From Purshia tridentata (Eukaryota; Streptophyta; Magnoliopsida; Rosales; Rosaceae): a DNA stretch of 25,719 nt. Shown here one piece after another: positions 9,741 to 21,747 of this stretch. The position numbers and the translations under genes were made by a program. The notes beneath the pieces are model-generated. The model saw only the letters and a list, made by a program, of their open reading frames with translations. It searched no databases and had not been told where the DNA came from. The DNA lies in assembly GCA_003254885.1 (NCBI GenBank), contig QANT01008916.1, forward strand, positions 1 to 25,719, given 5' to 3'. Each line of letters starts with the position of its first letter. Positions within the stretch are counted from its first letter, which is position 1.

Positions 9741-11100
9741 TTTTTCCCTTCTGTCCTAACAAAACCAGGCTATGCTTTTGTGGGATATTGAGAATAAGGA
9801 AAGGTATAACCATAGTTATATAAATAGAAAGAAATAAATGGTGGCCTGAAATGTTAAGGAATGGATAGATCTGTAGAGGGTTATCGATATGGGGTTAAAG
9901 GAGACGGTGCATGGCATTATGTGCATAAGGTGAGCAGGTTATGATGCAATGCAAGTTGTTCATGATGAGGAGGAGGAGGATAACGAGGGTGGTGCTTTGA
10001 ATTTTGTGCCTGCCTTGGGGGTAGAGTCGATTAGAATATAGAGGAGGATTGGTGGGACTTGCATGCATAGATGCCATCAGCATTTTGTTTTTTGGGTACC
10101 AATGCTCACACGTGTAATTGTGTACATGACCAATTTTATCGGTATTTTTGGCTTTCTTTGCTCTTACTCCAACTTAATTGGGTCACTAATTTCTCTATAT
10201 AAAATTTAATTTCAACTTATGGATTTTTTTCTTTTTTGGTGTGATGGCAATACTATAATCGGTAGTTTCAGTTTTAATTCATATTTTTAGTTCTAATTTC
10301 ATTTACAGAAACTAAAAACAAAAAATTTGAATGTTTATTAACAAATTTAGTAGTAGATGATTATGTTTTAGAGTTACCTTTTGAGAAATCTTGGACTCTT
10401 AGCTATGACAATTTTCTCCTTCTCTTTGTGTTGTGAACAATTTTTAGTAGTTTTAGTTTAATTTGAAGTTACTCTTCTTTTTTAGAGCTTTTTTGGATAG
10501 TGCTAAAACCCTGAAATTGTGTTGGGTTGAGATTTTTGCACTAGTTTCATGTCTAATTAAAGATTTTTGGGCCCTATGTTTTCTTTTTTCTTCGCTCGCA
10601 ACACAACTGAAGAAGGAAGCACATGATGTGCGGGGAAATGTATGATATTTTCTACATTTTTGTGTCATTTTTTGTCTTTGTGTAACTTGTTTTATGTTAT
10701 GCTTTTCGGAGGTGGGTTGCAAGTAAGAAGAATGTGTGACTTGAGTAATTATTTTCATTTGAGTGCTTTTGATTAATTTAAAAGATTATTAGTACTTTGT
10801 AGTGAAGGGACCCTTAAAAAAATTGACTACACTATTAGAGATTTTATGTAACTATCTTTTGGATATAAGCCATAAATCTTAAACCCTATCAAACAAAGTA
10901 GCACAAAAAGGATGAACTGAGAATCCTATTTCTAAATTGGGTTAAGTAAGAAAATAGGCCCAAATGTTCTTTAAGACTAGGCCTGCATGGCTTGTGTCCA
11001 TAAGATGTCTAGGTAGGCTTTATTGGACTTTGGAGAAACCAAAACCGAAACCAAAATTTAAAAACCGAAATAGAAAGAACAGCGAGATACTGCACCACAC
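9741..11100. other. Intergenic DNA between malate synthase pseudogene and CDKG gene
   Basis: No supported gene. Frames at 9895-10083, 10453-10758, 10463-10645 and 10964-11161 have no recognisable domain and overlap each other on opposite strands. The end near the malate synthase remnant would have been its promoter; I see no clear TATA box at a fitting distance from 9740. Confidence 0.5.
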
Positions 11101-11290
11101 GTTTCCAAACCGACACCAAGTTGCTGTTTATATTCCAAGCAGAGTCGTTGGTAAGACCTAGCCATCATAACAACGCGTAAAGCGAAGACCAAGAACTTCG
11201 AAGCTGCTCGTTTCGATCTTGATCGCTCTCCGCGTTTATCATCGCTGCGCTCGTATTCCGGTCTCTTATCAATATATGTTTCTCTTCCCG

Positions 11291-11538
11291 GTAAGGCCTT
11301 CTGATACCTGTGAATTTCTCACGGGTCTCACACAATCGAGGTCTAGGGTTTTGTGCGCGACCTTCGTTTGTTCATGATTTTGTAATTGAATGTTTGATGC
11401 TCTCAATTGTCTGTAATATTTGCTGATTGATTCTGGGTTTGCAAGAAAAAAGATTGAATTCTTTGACTTTGGGGTTAGGTTTGTAGAACTTAATTCAAAA
11501 AGTCAACGTAACTTGAAATTTTGATTTTGGGGGTTCAG
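11291..11538 (+). other. Possible intron in the 5' leader of the CDKG gene
   Basis: A good donor (CCG|GTAAGG, GT at 11291) is followed by T-rich, stop-filled sequence and several possible acceptors: AG at 11478, 11486 and 11538. Upstream, 11160-11290 is less AT-rich and looks like a transcribed leader. Leader introns are frequent in plant housekeeping genes. Which acceptor is used, if any, cannot be decided without cDNA. Confidence 0.35.
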
Positions 11539-11635
11539 GTTTTTGAAATTTTATGGGATTGATTGTGGGGTTTGTGTTTTGCTTATAATTGTTGAGTTTG
11601 ATCATTGATTAAGAAGAGCTGTGGTTGTTAATCAA

Positions 11636-14004
11636 ATGGCGACAGGGCGAGTTGATGTTTTGAGAAGGGATTCTCATAAATACTCTAAAAGAGAGTTCGA
11701 GTATCATAGGAAGGGGTTTTCTGGTGTTGATGTGAGTCGTGGTCGCGATGATGGTGTCAAACATAGGAATGGGTTTCGTTTCTCGTCGGAAGGGCGCAAT
11801 TCACGAGGGCGGGGAGGGTTGCCAAATGCCTCAGAATTGTTTGTTAAGAACGGCAAAATCCCAAGTCGTGAAACTGAGGTTCAGTTACATCCCCAGAAGA
11901 AGAGGAAGTATTCTCCTATTATATGGGACAAAGAAGAGAAGGTAGTGAGGATCTCATCAAAGAATAGAGTTGCTCCCGTCATTCCTCTGTCCTCTCCTCC
12001 TCCGGCTCTACCACAATCATCTGGTGAGGTTCTGGATGCTGTTTCCAATAGGAGTGCTTCAAATTCTCCATTTTCAGAGATTCAGTCTCAGGGTGTTGAA
12101 GTTTCTGACGTTAAACCTTACATGGTAGATGCGTTGTTGGGGATTTCTCAGTTGGAAGCTCCAGCTGGTGTGTATACACCACTGCAGTCTGAACAGCTTG
12201 GGGATGAGGACCAGGCACAAAATAAGATGGATGACCAAGAGGTTTTCCATGCACCGAACATCTCCCTGTCAAGATGGGCATCTGATAGTGATTCTCCAAG
12301 GGATATATCTGATGACAGGTGCAGCTCGACTCCTGAAAGTGGGGAGATTCGAAGAGAAGCCTCAGTGGGGAGTAGGAGCAGAACTTCTAGCTCTGACGAA
12401 GAAGGGTTCTCTGTGAGGCCTGGCAATGGAGAAGAGTTTCATGATGGTTATATGGAAGTTGATGAACATGGTGGGCATGCTGTCGTTCACCAGTTATACT
12501 CTGATTCAGAGGATGATGTTGATATTTCTCAAATTGAAGATTCTCCAGTGCCTAGTCGAGGAAGTATAAACATGCTTCAGGGTTGCAGAAGTGTGTTTGA
12601 GTATGAAAAACTCAACAAAATAAATGAAGGCACTTATGGTGTTGTCTATAGAGCCAAAGATAAAAAAACAGGGGAGATTGTAGCCTTAAAGAAGGTAAAG
12701 ATGGATGTAGATAAGGGTGGTGATGGTTTCCCTATGACGGCACTGAGAGAAATAAACATTCTTTTGGCTTCTAATCACCCTTCCATTGTCGGTGTTAAGG
12801 AAGTTGTCGTGGATGATCTTGATGGTGTTTTTATGGTTATGGAGTATATGGAACATGACCTCAAGGGGCTAATGGAGTCGATGAAGCACCCATTTAATAT
12901 AAGTGAAGCTAAATACTTGATGCTACAACTGTTGGGGGGTGTGAAGTATCTCCATGACAATTGGGTTCTTCACAGAGATCTGAAAACATCAAATCTTCTT
13001 TTGAGCAAGGATGGTGAGTTGAAAATATGTGACTTTGGGTTGTCACGCCAGTATGGGAGTCCACTGAAGCCATATACTCCTTTGGTTGTCACTTTGTGGT
13101 ACAGGTGAGCTACACTCTATTTAGTGTTTAATGTTCAACCTTGTATTCTTGTTGTGTTAGTATTCTTTAACATAATAACTACACGTTTTTTGAGAAAATT
13201 GAAGTGATTTGGTAATGTTCTACTTTGCAGGGCACCTGAAATTCTATTAGGTACTAAACAGTATTCAACAGCAATTGACATGTGGTCAGTTGGATGCATA
13301 ATGGCTGAATTGTTGGCCAAGGACGCACTATTTAAGGGGAAAAGTGAAGTTGATCAGCTTGATAAGGTGAGGTTTGCCTCATATTAGTTATGATATTTAA
13401 TTTCTAATTTCCCTTGCCCATTTCATGACGTGCATCTCTAAAATGTTTGCAGATTTTCAGAATGCTTGGCACACCAAATGAGAAAGGTTGGCCTGGGTTA
13501 AGCAAATTGCCAGGCTTCAAAGCTAATTTTGTTAAACAACCGTGAGTTTTCCCCACTTTAATTTATTTACTATGTATGACTTTGCTCTCCTTTTACCAGT
13601 TAATGTCAAATTATTGTTTTCACAGTTAAATTATCATGGTAATAGTTTCTGATTATGTTTCAGGTACAACCTTTTGCGCAAGAAATTTCCTGCCGCATCT
13701 TTCACAGGATCCCCAGTGCTCTCTGATTCAGGGTTTGATTTGTTGAGCAAACTTTTAACATATGACCCTGAGAAGGTAAATATTTATTATGTTTGGTCTT
13801 CTAGTTTTGAATTTATTTCCTTTTTTTTTTTTTTTTTTTTATTTTTTTTTTTTGGTTTTGTTCAACTCATCAGCTCATGAGATTTATAAAGGTCTTCTTT
13901 CGGTTTTTCAGCGAATAACAGTGGATGCTGCTCTTAGCCATGACTGGTTTCGTGAGTTCCCTCTACCCAGAGTTGATTTCAAGCCAACTTTCTCTTCCAG
14001 ATAG
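11636..14004 (+). CDS. Cyclin-dependent kinase G (CDKG, PITSLRE/CDK11-like)
   Basis: Five exons (11636-13104, 13231-13366, 13453-13541, 13664-13775, 13912-14004) with GT-AG junctions join to 1899 nt, or 632 residues, without a frame break. I chose the ATG at 11636; the frame is open upstream to a GTG at 11621, which is not a normal plant start. Residues 1-320 are a disordered, Ser/Arg/Asp-rich extension with a nuclear-type motif [17 protein letters not shown] (86-102). The kinase domain starts near 322. It has the glycine loop EGTYGVVY with Thr333/Tyr334, ATP lysine 352, cyclin-binding helix PMTALRE (366-372), HRD with catalytic Asp448, DFG Asp466 and T-loop Thr481 in [15 protein letters not shown]. 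All catalytic residues are present. Family members act in the nucleus with L-type cyclins on splicing and, in Arabidopsis, on meiotic synapsis at high temperature. The C-terminus ends soon after the kinase fold (PTFSSR), more like CDKG1 than the longer-tailed CDKG2 as I recall them. It converges on the DUF3537 gene. Confidence 0.95.
13821..13853 (+). repeat. Poly-T tract in CDKG intron 4
   Basis: Twenty T, one A and twelve T lie in the last intron (13776-13911) upstream of the acceptor AG at 13910-13911. It may simply serve as an over-long pyrimidine tract. Its length is likely to vary and to be error-prone in sequencing. Confidence 0.9.
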
Positions 14005-16611
14005 GTCTCAGCAGCAGGCACGTGAGAAAATCTTACAGCAATAATCTTGGCTTTTGATTAGCTGCTATTCAAGTTTTGCTAACCTAATCTTTAGGAATCT
14101 GCAAAGTTAAACTGAGACTCTAGGGCCCTTTAGAATAGCTACAGGAAGGGAGAGTCGTTGGGCACTGCTGGTTTATCCTGTGTATATATGTTATCAGGAC
14201 CAACTCATTATAGGTGATGAAATTTGGTGTACATATTGGAATTGTATTGTTTTCATTCTCATCTTTATGCGTTTAATTTGAAACTCTTTGTTGCCTCTTT
14301 ATTCATGTTTATACTTTGTTTGCAAGTGATTCTGTGCCTTAAAAGAAAGAGAGGATGCATTATTGGCATTTCACACTTGGGGCAGGAAGTTTTAAAATTG
14401 TAAGTTACTTTACTGCATATGATAATTTTGAGGTGTATTCAATGTATTGTCCGTTCATGTAATGAAATGGATCCAGTCTTTCATGTTAGTTCATGTTGCT
14501 CAACCTTTATTCTAATTTGTGCTGTATGTTAAGTCATCTTTTTTTTATACCCTGTCCTAGAAATATTCAATTAACTAAGGCAAAAGATATTGTTTAACAT
14601 CTCTTCAATTTCAAGGTCAAGAAAATCATTTTAGTTTATTAGCCAAAATGCAAGTCTTATTCTAGACTGATTCCAATAAGTAAAAGAATAAGACAGGCTT
14701 TTCTAGTTTATGAATATGTAATTAATGTATTTGCCCAGCTGTGGAGGTTTTTGTTTTTTGATCACTCAAATCCTCCCAATAAGAAGTTTAATTGTGTGTT
14801 TATTTCCTCACTAGTGCATGGATGTACTATTTAATGTATTATGTTACTTGTACAAAATAGTGCTGGTCAATGTCACCTTATTTTTCCTGTCTTTATACTG
14901 TTGTTAGGTGCTCAAGTTCTAATATACATGCAGTGAAATGCAGCTGTGTTTTTCAGTTTCTCTCTTGGGTTTGATTGCTTCTGCATTCTGTGGATGCTTT
15001 TTGTTTCTGAATACCAGTGGCTGCATTGTGATTCTGAATGTATATTATGCTTTTCTGTGTTATTGATTCTTTTTTATCTTTTCTTTTCTTCCCTGTCATT
15101 TCCTTAAAATTATAATTTTTGACTTCTTTCTTCCGATTTGCATTCTTGAGTTAGGAATTACCTTGATATGGCAACAAAGTGCTTACCTGCAGATAGACCA
15201 CTTGGCTGGTAAGGTTGATGGTTTTTCTAATTATTTTTATGGATTTGTAAATTTTAGGGCATATTCAATTTTAATTTTTCAGTGTATTTATGCATTTATA
15301 ATATTTGTTAGGTATCAGATATGGATTAAGGTATCAATTTGGATATTGTAAGAGCATATTCGGGTTTGTCCTCTCTTCAACCTCTTGTAATGCGATAACT
15401 TTACCTACATGATTGTTGGATATCACAGCACGTCTCCTTAGGTGATCTTGCAAATGGTTAAAATGGTTTAGACCTCAAATATTACGAAGGCTTCTGTCAA
15501 GAGACCTAAAATCACGTAATGTTGCTTTTAAAAGTGGTGTTTCTTATATTCAGAGCATTCGAGATCCAATTTGATTGTTCACGTTATCTTTATCATCAAC
15601 TCCTTCGATGCAGGATGGGTGTTTAACCTTTACGCTACAAATTGAAATACAGATTTAGAAAGGAAATCCTCCATATAACTCTCTGCATGTGTGAAGTCAC
15701 ATGAAGATTTTATAGAAGGAAATATGAAAAATTCCACGAATTCCTCATTCCGACAGTTTGGTAGTGAACGTCAAGATTCATAAATATATTTTATCTGTAT
15801 TTAATATTTAGTAGTGATAAAGCGGCAGGAACTTGTAGTGTGTTGTAGTCTTGTAAGATTTGATCAATAAAAGCTAAATTTGATTGTGTTTCTTCAATGT
15901 TCTCTGGCTTTTTATGCTCTTCCGTTCTCCTTCCTAGTTTTCACTTTTAGGTGGTTGTCGTGATAAAGCAAATGTGTTAGGTTTTCCTTGTTGGACGAGT
16001 ACAAGAAGTTTAAAGCATAACTTGAGATCATCATGAACAATGCTTGGCAAGAGCATCTCTCTTCACAAGTAGGGATGTTCATTAAGGAGGCACCAAAAAT
16101 AAATGAAATTAAGAACGAGTCAAATTGTAATTGTGAAGAATGGTTCCTTAAGTTACATGTAAGCTGTGTTTTATTCGATGGGGTACTTGGTGTGGTTTTG
16201 GGATTGGCCGACACTTCCATCTTTGCAAAAAGGAAAAAGAGAACGAATCCTTATGTACAAAGATGACAATTTCATCTGTACATGTCCTCTATAACATGAC
16301 CCCGAACTTAATGGTTTGATAGATATTTGATAAGATAAGAATGTTTTCTAATGCGGACAGAAATGGAGGATTTATGGATGGGAGTGAGTGTTTGACGCTT
16401 GACAATGTTACCATATCCAACGCCCAAAAACCTCCATAGAATGCTGAACTCATAGCCTGCAGACAACATGTGGTTAAAGGTGTGTTTGATATCATCGAAC
16501 TGAAGCAAATGAAAATCCCAGGTATGAACGCTATTACAGGTAGTCTTACTCCTGCCCCTAAAATACAGCAGAAGTCAAGAGGTACCCTTAAACCCAATGA
16601 GTGTGTCTAAA
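14005..16611. other. Convergent 3' flanks of the CDKG and DUF3537 genes
   Basis: The region should contain both 3' untranslated regions, but no polyadenylation site can be fixed from sequence alone. The frames at 15912-16220, 16033-16266 and 16289-16597 have no convincing domain. One short plus-strand stretch near 16441-16510 reads N-A-E-L-I-A-C-R-Q-H-V-V-K-G-V and faintly recalls plant retroelement RNase H; this is too weak to call. Confidence 0.45.
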
Positions 16612-19051
16612 TCATTTAGTGGTGAATGTTATTGTCTTCCCGAGCACAAAGAGAACGAGTGAGAGCTCCAAAAAGATGATAGTATTGATGAGTGCCCGAT
16701 CAACCGTCCATCCGTATAAGGTTGCCCCACCAAGGTTGGACTGCATGTACGTCACTGAAAAAGGAACGAAACCAACCTTGTAAATATCCAAATCATCCAC
16801 AAAAGCTAACATTATCAATGCATCATGTATGTGAGTAATCAAAGCATTCCAATAATATATGTGCAAATTGGTTGACCAAGCTCAGCCTTCACTAATCACT
16901 AAACCCCATGGAGCTCGGCCTAATTTGCATTGTTATGTGTGGATAAACTATCCTTTATCACATACAATGTGGGAACTCCCAAAAACATAAACCAAAACAC
17001 TCAACAATCAGACAATGCGGGATATTGACAATAGAGGCTGCCCATCTGTTAGCTTCTGCTTGGTTTTGCTGATTGCACAGGCCACTCAAACAAGGAACTC
17101 AAATTTAGATAAAGCCAATTAAACAAAATTGATTTATAAAATATTTAATAATGAGAATGGAATTAACTCAAGGTCTAGTTCTCTCGCGGTTTCTTTCTGC
17201 AGTGAGATACCTCTCAATTGCATTAATGGAGGAAGTAGTTAGTGGACATACCAAAAGCTTGTCTTTTGTGATACGAGGACATGTACGAAGCTAATTGTGT
17301 ATTTGTAGGCACTGGCACATAATCAATGGACTCTAGATCGCTTTCTGAGTAGCTTATGGGTATTGAACCAGCTGGATAAGCAGTCTCCATGCTCCCACTT
17401 TCGATTCCCAGTTGAGAAGCATCATTTGAGCTGCATGTGACCAAAGCATGCCATCTGCTAGTCACTGATGCAAGACCTTGAGCTCTATGTGATATCTTTG
17501 CAGCTGCTTGCAGGCATATAATTATGCCAACTAGCTCAACAATAGAGGAGACCTGCCATAGTGATGATCAAGTAATATAAGTTTAGCTTGAGAATGTTTG
17601 AATTGACATGAGACAAGTTTATATGGCCAAAATCTAGTATCTTTATGATTCATGTGAACCATGTTTGAAGAATATTCTTCTGAACTTACAGCAAAATCTC
17701 CTCCATTGATGAGATTGATGATTTTGCGGTTTCCTGTGGTCTGCAGTAGAGCCACAAACTGGCTTGCTGTGAAAGTTCGAAAATAAGATAGATTCGGAAC
17801 CTGTGGCTAATCTTGGATAGATAATGTGTTAGACGAATGTGCTCCTCAATATATGCAGAAACATCCAAATCCCTTTCAAGAAGCTTCCCATAGTTCTCAA
17901 AGTGTATCACTTGCAAATTGCACACTAAATTGAACAAAGCACTGCCTGATAGGAAAATTATATTCGAATACATCCATGACACAACAAAAGCAAATAATAC
18001 AGCAGCAGATTTCCACCATGTATCTTGAGGAACATAAAAAACACGAGTGACTTCGCGAGCAGTCTTCAGAAGGAAGCAGGGTAATACCCACACTGCCAGC
18101 AAGCGGAAGAAATCCTGAGGAAGTAAGATACACAATATTATGATCCCCTGCTGTATATCTGTAATATACAATTGAAACAAAATATTCCCAATAATCAATT
18201 TGTGTGAGACAACCAAAAGAATAGACAAATTTTCCTACCAAAGTGATTCCTAGCACATCAAGAGAGATGGCAAATTTGTGCCAACTTAGGAATCTTGAAG
18301 AATTCGTAAATTGTTTGAGAGCTAACACCCACCCAAGTGCAAGATATAAAGTTAAAAAGGAGAAAAGACGGTCGATTCTAGTAAAAGTATGTGTTAACTT
18401 TAATTTAAGTTCTGTTTCAGCTAAATTCCTAGGCAACTAAACAAACAACTCCAACCATATAACTGTATAAGGGAAAATTGATTTTTAAATCACACAACTA
18501 GCCTATAGTATAACCATTTTGTATTTCGCACCCAAAATACAATTACTTATGCAGCAACAGAACATTCACAAACATAAAACAGAAAAGAAGGAAATTGGTA
18601 AGGCAGTTCTGGGTATTGTCAAACTCACCTTGATCTTTTGTATATATTCATCACGGAACTGAATTATGTGACCATGATGCCTATCCACAAACAAGAACCT
18701 CCTTACACCATACTTGCGAAGGTTGTAAGAAATGCAGAGAAGAGAAATGGCAGCTACTACAGACTCAGAAACCAGAATCTCAAGCTCGAAACTTTTGATC
18801 TGATACTTTTCACAATTGGGGCAATAAGTGATTTTAATAAGTAGAACAGGAAGTGCAACACCTACAAGAAGGAAAGCCATCCATGAGAGGCTGAAGCTCA
18901 AAAGAGAGTACTGGCAGAAGCCAAAGAGCCTGAGAAAGGCTTCAAGTAGATAGAGTGAGTGGTTGAGTTGGGCATCATCTTGTGGGTGTGCTTGTGTTTG
19001 TGATGTGTCTATCAGTGGGGTTTGGGTTGTTTGTGAGTCAGGGACTGCCAT
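16612..19051 (-). CDS. DUF3537 multi-pass membrane protein, with an apparent frameshift
   Basis: Minus-strand exons are 19051-18629, 18114-17690, 17552-17252 and 16754-16612, all with GT-AG ends. The ATG at 19051 heads a 141-codon first exon. Hydrophobic segments include residues 51-74 and 93-111 in exon 1. Others are FFRLLAVWVLPCFLLKTA and the WWKSAAVLFAFVVSWMY/FLSGSALFNLVC region in exon 2, one at the start of exon 3 and INTIIFLELSLVLFVLGKT in exon 4. This fits the roughly seven-helix DUF3537 family, which others have proposed to be related to insect gustatory-receptor-like proteins; ligand and location are unknown. Exon 2 is 425 nt although its ends are both phase 0. The frame breaks at 17771-17775, where ...RFRIYLIFE is separated from TASQFVALLQTTGNR by 5 nt, not the roughly 12 expected. 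Restored in length, the product would be about 432 residues; as read, it runs into junk (SQQASLWLY) and stops early. It could be a young pseudogene, a null allele or a sequence error. TGA at 16612-16614 ends the normal frame. Confidence 0.88.
18118..18628 (-). other. Intron 1 of the DUF3537 gene
   Basis: The intron starts at donor GTGAGT right after the codon for Lys141 (exon end 18629) and ends at the CTCAG acceptor before Asp-Phe-Phe-Arg-Leu-Leu (exon start 18114, acceptor AG at 18115-18116). Both exons are phase 0 here. An open frame crossing it (17897-18436) reads a different phase over exon 2 and is not coding. Confidence 0.8.
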
Positions 19052-20213
19052 AGAGTGAAAGAAAAGTGAGCAAAAAACAGTTTCAATGGTGGGTCTGGTT
19101 CTATTGCATGAGTTCTGATGTTAGAGTGAATTTGAAGTGGAGGGTTTGGTTCAAATGAGAAGGAGAAATGGAATCTGAATTGGGTTTGTTTGATAATTTC
19201 GATGTATGTAAACGAGGTTAAAGAGTGTTGAGGTTGCTTCTTGTAGCTGCAACTCGAAGAAAGTAGACAAACCAGCAAGACAGATAGAGTTGGCCTTGGC
19301 TGTGGCTGTGCCGAGAGCGGAAATTAGAGAATGTAAACGCCAAGGACATCAAAAGATTCTTAAAGCCACTTTACTGATTATGGTAATGGAGATTGGAGAC
19401 TGGATTTTTTTTATTAGATTTTTTTCAAACATGGTTTTCCAAATATGGGCCAGGCTTGTTGGGTTTCGTGATTTCCTCCTTAGTGGAGGAAGTGGCTTTT
19501 GTTTTCAATGCAATTAATACATGCATGTTCTAGATTCCTCTTGAATGCTCTTGATTACTTAGTCGGTGCTTGCATGGGGTTGCATGGGGTGGAGATCTTG
19601 TCCTCAAACACTGTCGCTTCCTGTCCCCTACCCACAAAATTTGATATAGCAAGGACAGAATTGATGGTTGGCGGTACGACTAGAGGCTTCATACTATGAG
19701 GAGTTTTCTAGAGCTATTAATTGCAAACTCAGTTGCTGCATTTTTGCTATTTACTGGATGGTTCTCCCGTGACTATAAAAGTAGGATGAGGCTTTGGGAT
19801 GTAAGAAATCAAGCAAGCAATCTTCTCTAGTTATTTAACTCAAAGTGTGTATCTTATTGGGTACAGTGACTCGAGTTTGAGATTAAAATCTTAGTATAAT
19901 TATTATACAAAGTTATTTTTTTAATAGTAAAGGTGAAAACTCTTTGTGAATGTAGGTATAATTTTGCTGAACTATGTTAAATTCTTAATGCTCTCTTATT
20001 TTATTTATTGGCTTGTTTATTTTATTTCATCAAATTACAAATATTTGTCATGCTGAAAAGATTTATTCCCGATAAGACTTGGGTGTGACCTATAGGTCAC
20101 CAAATCCTCTAAAATGTTTGTTCGACGGTTTAGGTTTAAGATTAGAATCGGTTATTTTTAAAATTATATATTAAATATTATTTAAAAAAATAACTTAGTT
20201 AGACATATAATTT

Positions 20214-20330
20214 GATTATATAATTATTATCGAATAAATAAAATAAATAAATATTTTAGTCAAGAAACTATCATTTAAATACAAACTATATATCTAGTTT
20301 TTCAATTTATTCGATAACAGTTATATAATA
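20214..20330. repeat. Inverted repeat, possible MITE core or hairpin
   Basis: The left arm 20214-20239 ends TTATCGAATAAAT and the right arm 20305-20330 begins ATTTATTCGATAA. The 26-base arms match as reverse complements at all but about three positions, around a 65-base AT-rich spacer. The non-repetitive TCGA core argues against pure low-complexity chance. I could not find matching target-site duplications outside the arms, so a MITE assignment is tentative. Confidence 0.6.
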
Positions 20331-21076
20331 AAATAATTTATGTTTAAAGGGATATTTTATTAATATTTAATTCCTTTATAGAAAATTTAAATTTATTTTC
20401 ATGATCTCTTTAGCCATCTAATCATCAACATCTTTCTAAGAATTTATAAGATGCCTCTATTTTGATGAAAACAATTGGTGTAATTTTTTTTAATTTAAGA
20501 AGAGGATTCCAACTTGGGATTATTTGGGGACACAAATATTATTAGACCAAAAGTTAGTCAGTCATATCACTTCTTTATATATGACATACAAATTTGTATA
20601 CCATTAAATCTTTTTGCATTTGTTTACATATCACTCACGAATCACGATACTCGTAAAATATTATAAATTGCTACACCTTTCTATTTATATAACACGCACT
20701 CCACCAGAAATGCTTCTGAAGGTAGTTGGGAAAAGACAATCGACTTGGAATGCATCAAATCCACGGACACTACAAATTGGCAGAAACCTAGCAGTCAAAT
20801 TTAGCATTTGGAGATCAAACCAATTGGGCCACCTTTTCCAAAAAGAGCTACAACTATCTCATCTTTTGGGATCGAATGGCTAAGAATGCATACTTTGATT
20901 TAGTTTACAAACGAGCATACAATTTTTTATGTGATATGTCCCACAGCTTTTTTAGCCAACTATCAATATCTTACCACAACTTTTCACAACATTATTATAC
21001 AACTCTCTATGCAACATTCGATTTCAATGGTTTAATATAACTAGAGTGGTCGACTAGTTGGAGTGAAGAATCATCA

Positions 21077-21187
21077 ACGAACCTAACGGTCTGTGGAGTT
21101 GGGACTTCCAAGTCTTCAGCTAGAAAGAGAAGTTATACCAACCTAACGGTCATGGAGTTGGACTTCAAGACTTCAGCTAGAAAGAGG
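21077..21187. repeat. Two-copy imperfect tandem repeat, about 60-bp period
   Basis: Copy 1 (about 21077-21131) and copy 2 (about 21137-21187) share ACCTAACGGTC, TGGAGTTG, GACTTC and CTTCAGCTAGAAAGAG in the same order. Copy 2 lacks a few bases present in copy 1. This is a local duplication followed by small deletions. No reading frame crosses it and its function is unknown. Confidence 0.88.
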
Positions 21188-21747
21188 AGAGAGTTTCTTT
21201 GGTGTACTGTACGTATGAGATATAGACAAATTTAACGATAGAGAATATATTTAAATTCTCAAAGTGAAAACGTGAACTTAACAAAATTTAAGAATTAAAT
21301 ATGTGACTTTATAACATGTGATGATGACTGTATGATAGACTTGTGTGCATTCGATGCATCCAGTCGGACTTCCACAAAAGTGGTAGTGAGCCCAATTTTT
21401 TCAATCAGCTCCATTGTATTATGTCATATCAACAGATGAATCTATTCAAACAGAAACAACATCTAGAGATGAAAGAAAAGAAAGACCTACAAAAAGGGTC
21501 TTCAATTATGAATTTCAAACTATTTCACAGAATACTGTTGGATATACAATTACACAAACATGAGTAGAAAGTTATTTATAAGGCTTACATGCTCGAACTC
21601 GGATCAGCAACTCACCAACTGTGACTTCCAACATCTCATACATGGTGAAGAACATGAGTAAGCTGTTGTTCTGTCAAATTGAATGCCGGTCTCTAGTTCA
21701 AGTCGGATGCCCCGGAAATACTCAGCAAGCCCTCTTCCTTCGAAAAA

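Larger units (their letters stand above)
19052..21747. other. Intergenic DNA between DUF3537 and acyl-CoA-ligase genes
   Basis: The left end is the promoter and leader side of the DUF3537 gene; the right end is the 3' flank of the ligase gene. No coding region is supported: the frames at 19290-19517, 19499-19699, 20614-20883 and 21343-21567 show no domain. It contains an inverted repeat (20214-20330) and a short tandem duplication (21077-21187), listed separately. Confidence 0.5.

Noticed and set aside
11621..11635. Upstream start of the CDKG frame at a GTG codon
   Set aside because: Plant nuclear genes normally start at AUG; the ATG at 11636 is in the same frame five codons later.
16320..16520. 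Possible retroelement RNase H fragment
   Set aside because: Only a short AELIACR-like stretch is suggestive; no catalytic aspartates or neighbouring retroelement domains could be placed.
17897..18436. 179-residue minus-strand frame as a separate membrane protein
   Set aside because: It runs through intron 1 of the DUF3537 gene and reads exon 2 in the wrong phase; the FFRLLAVWVLP frame matches the family.
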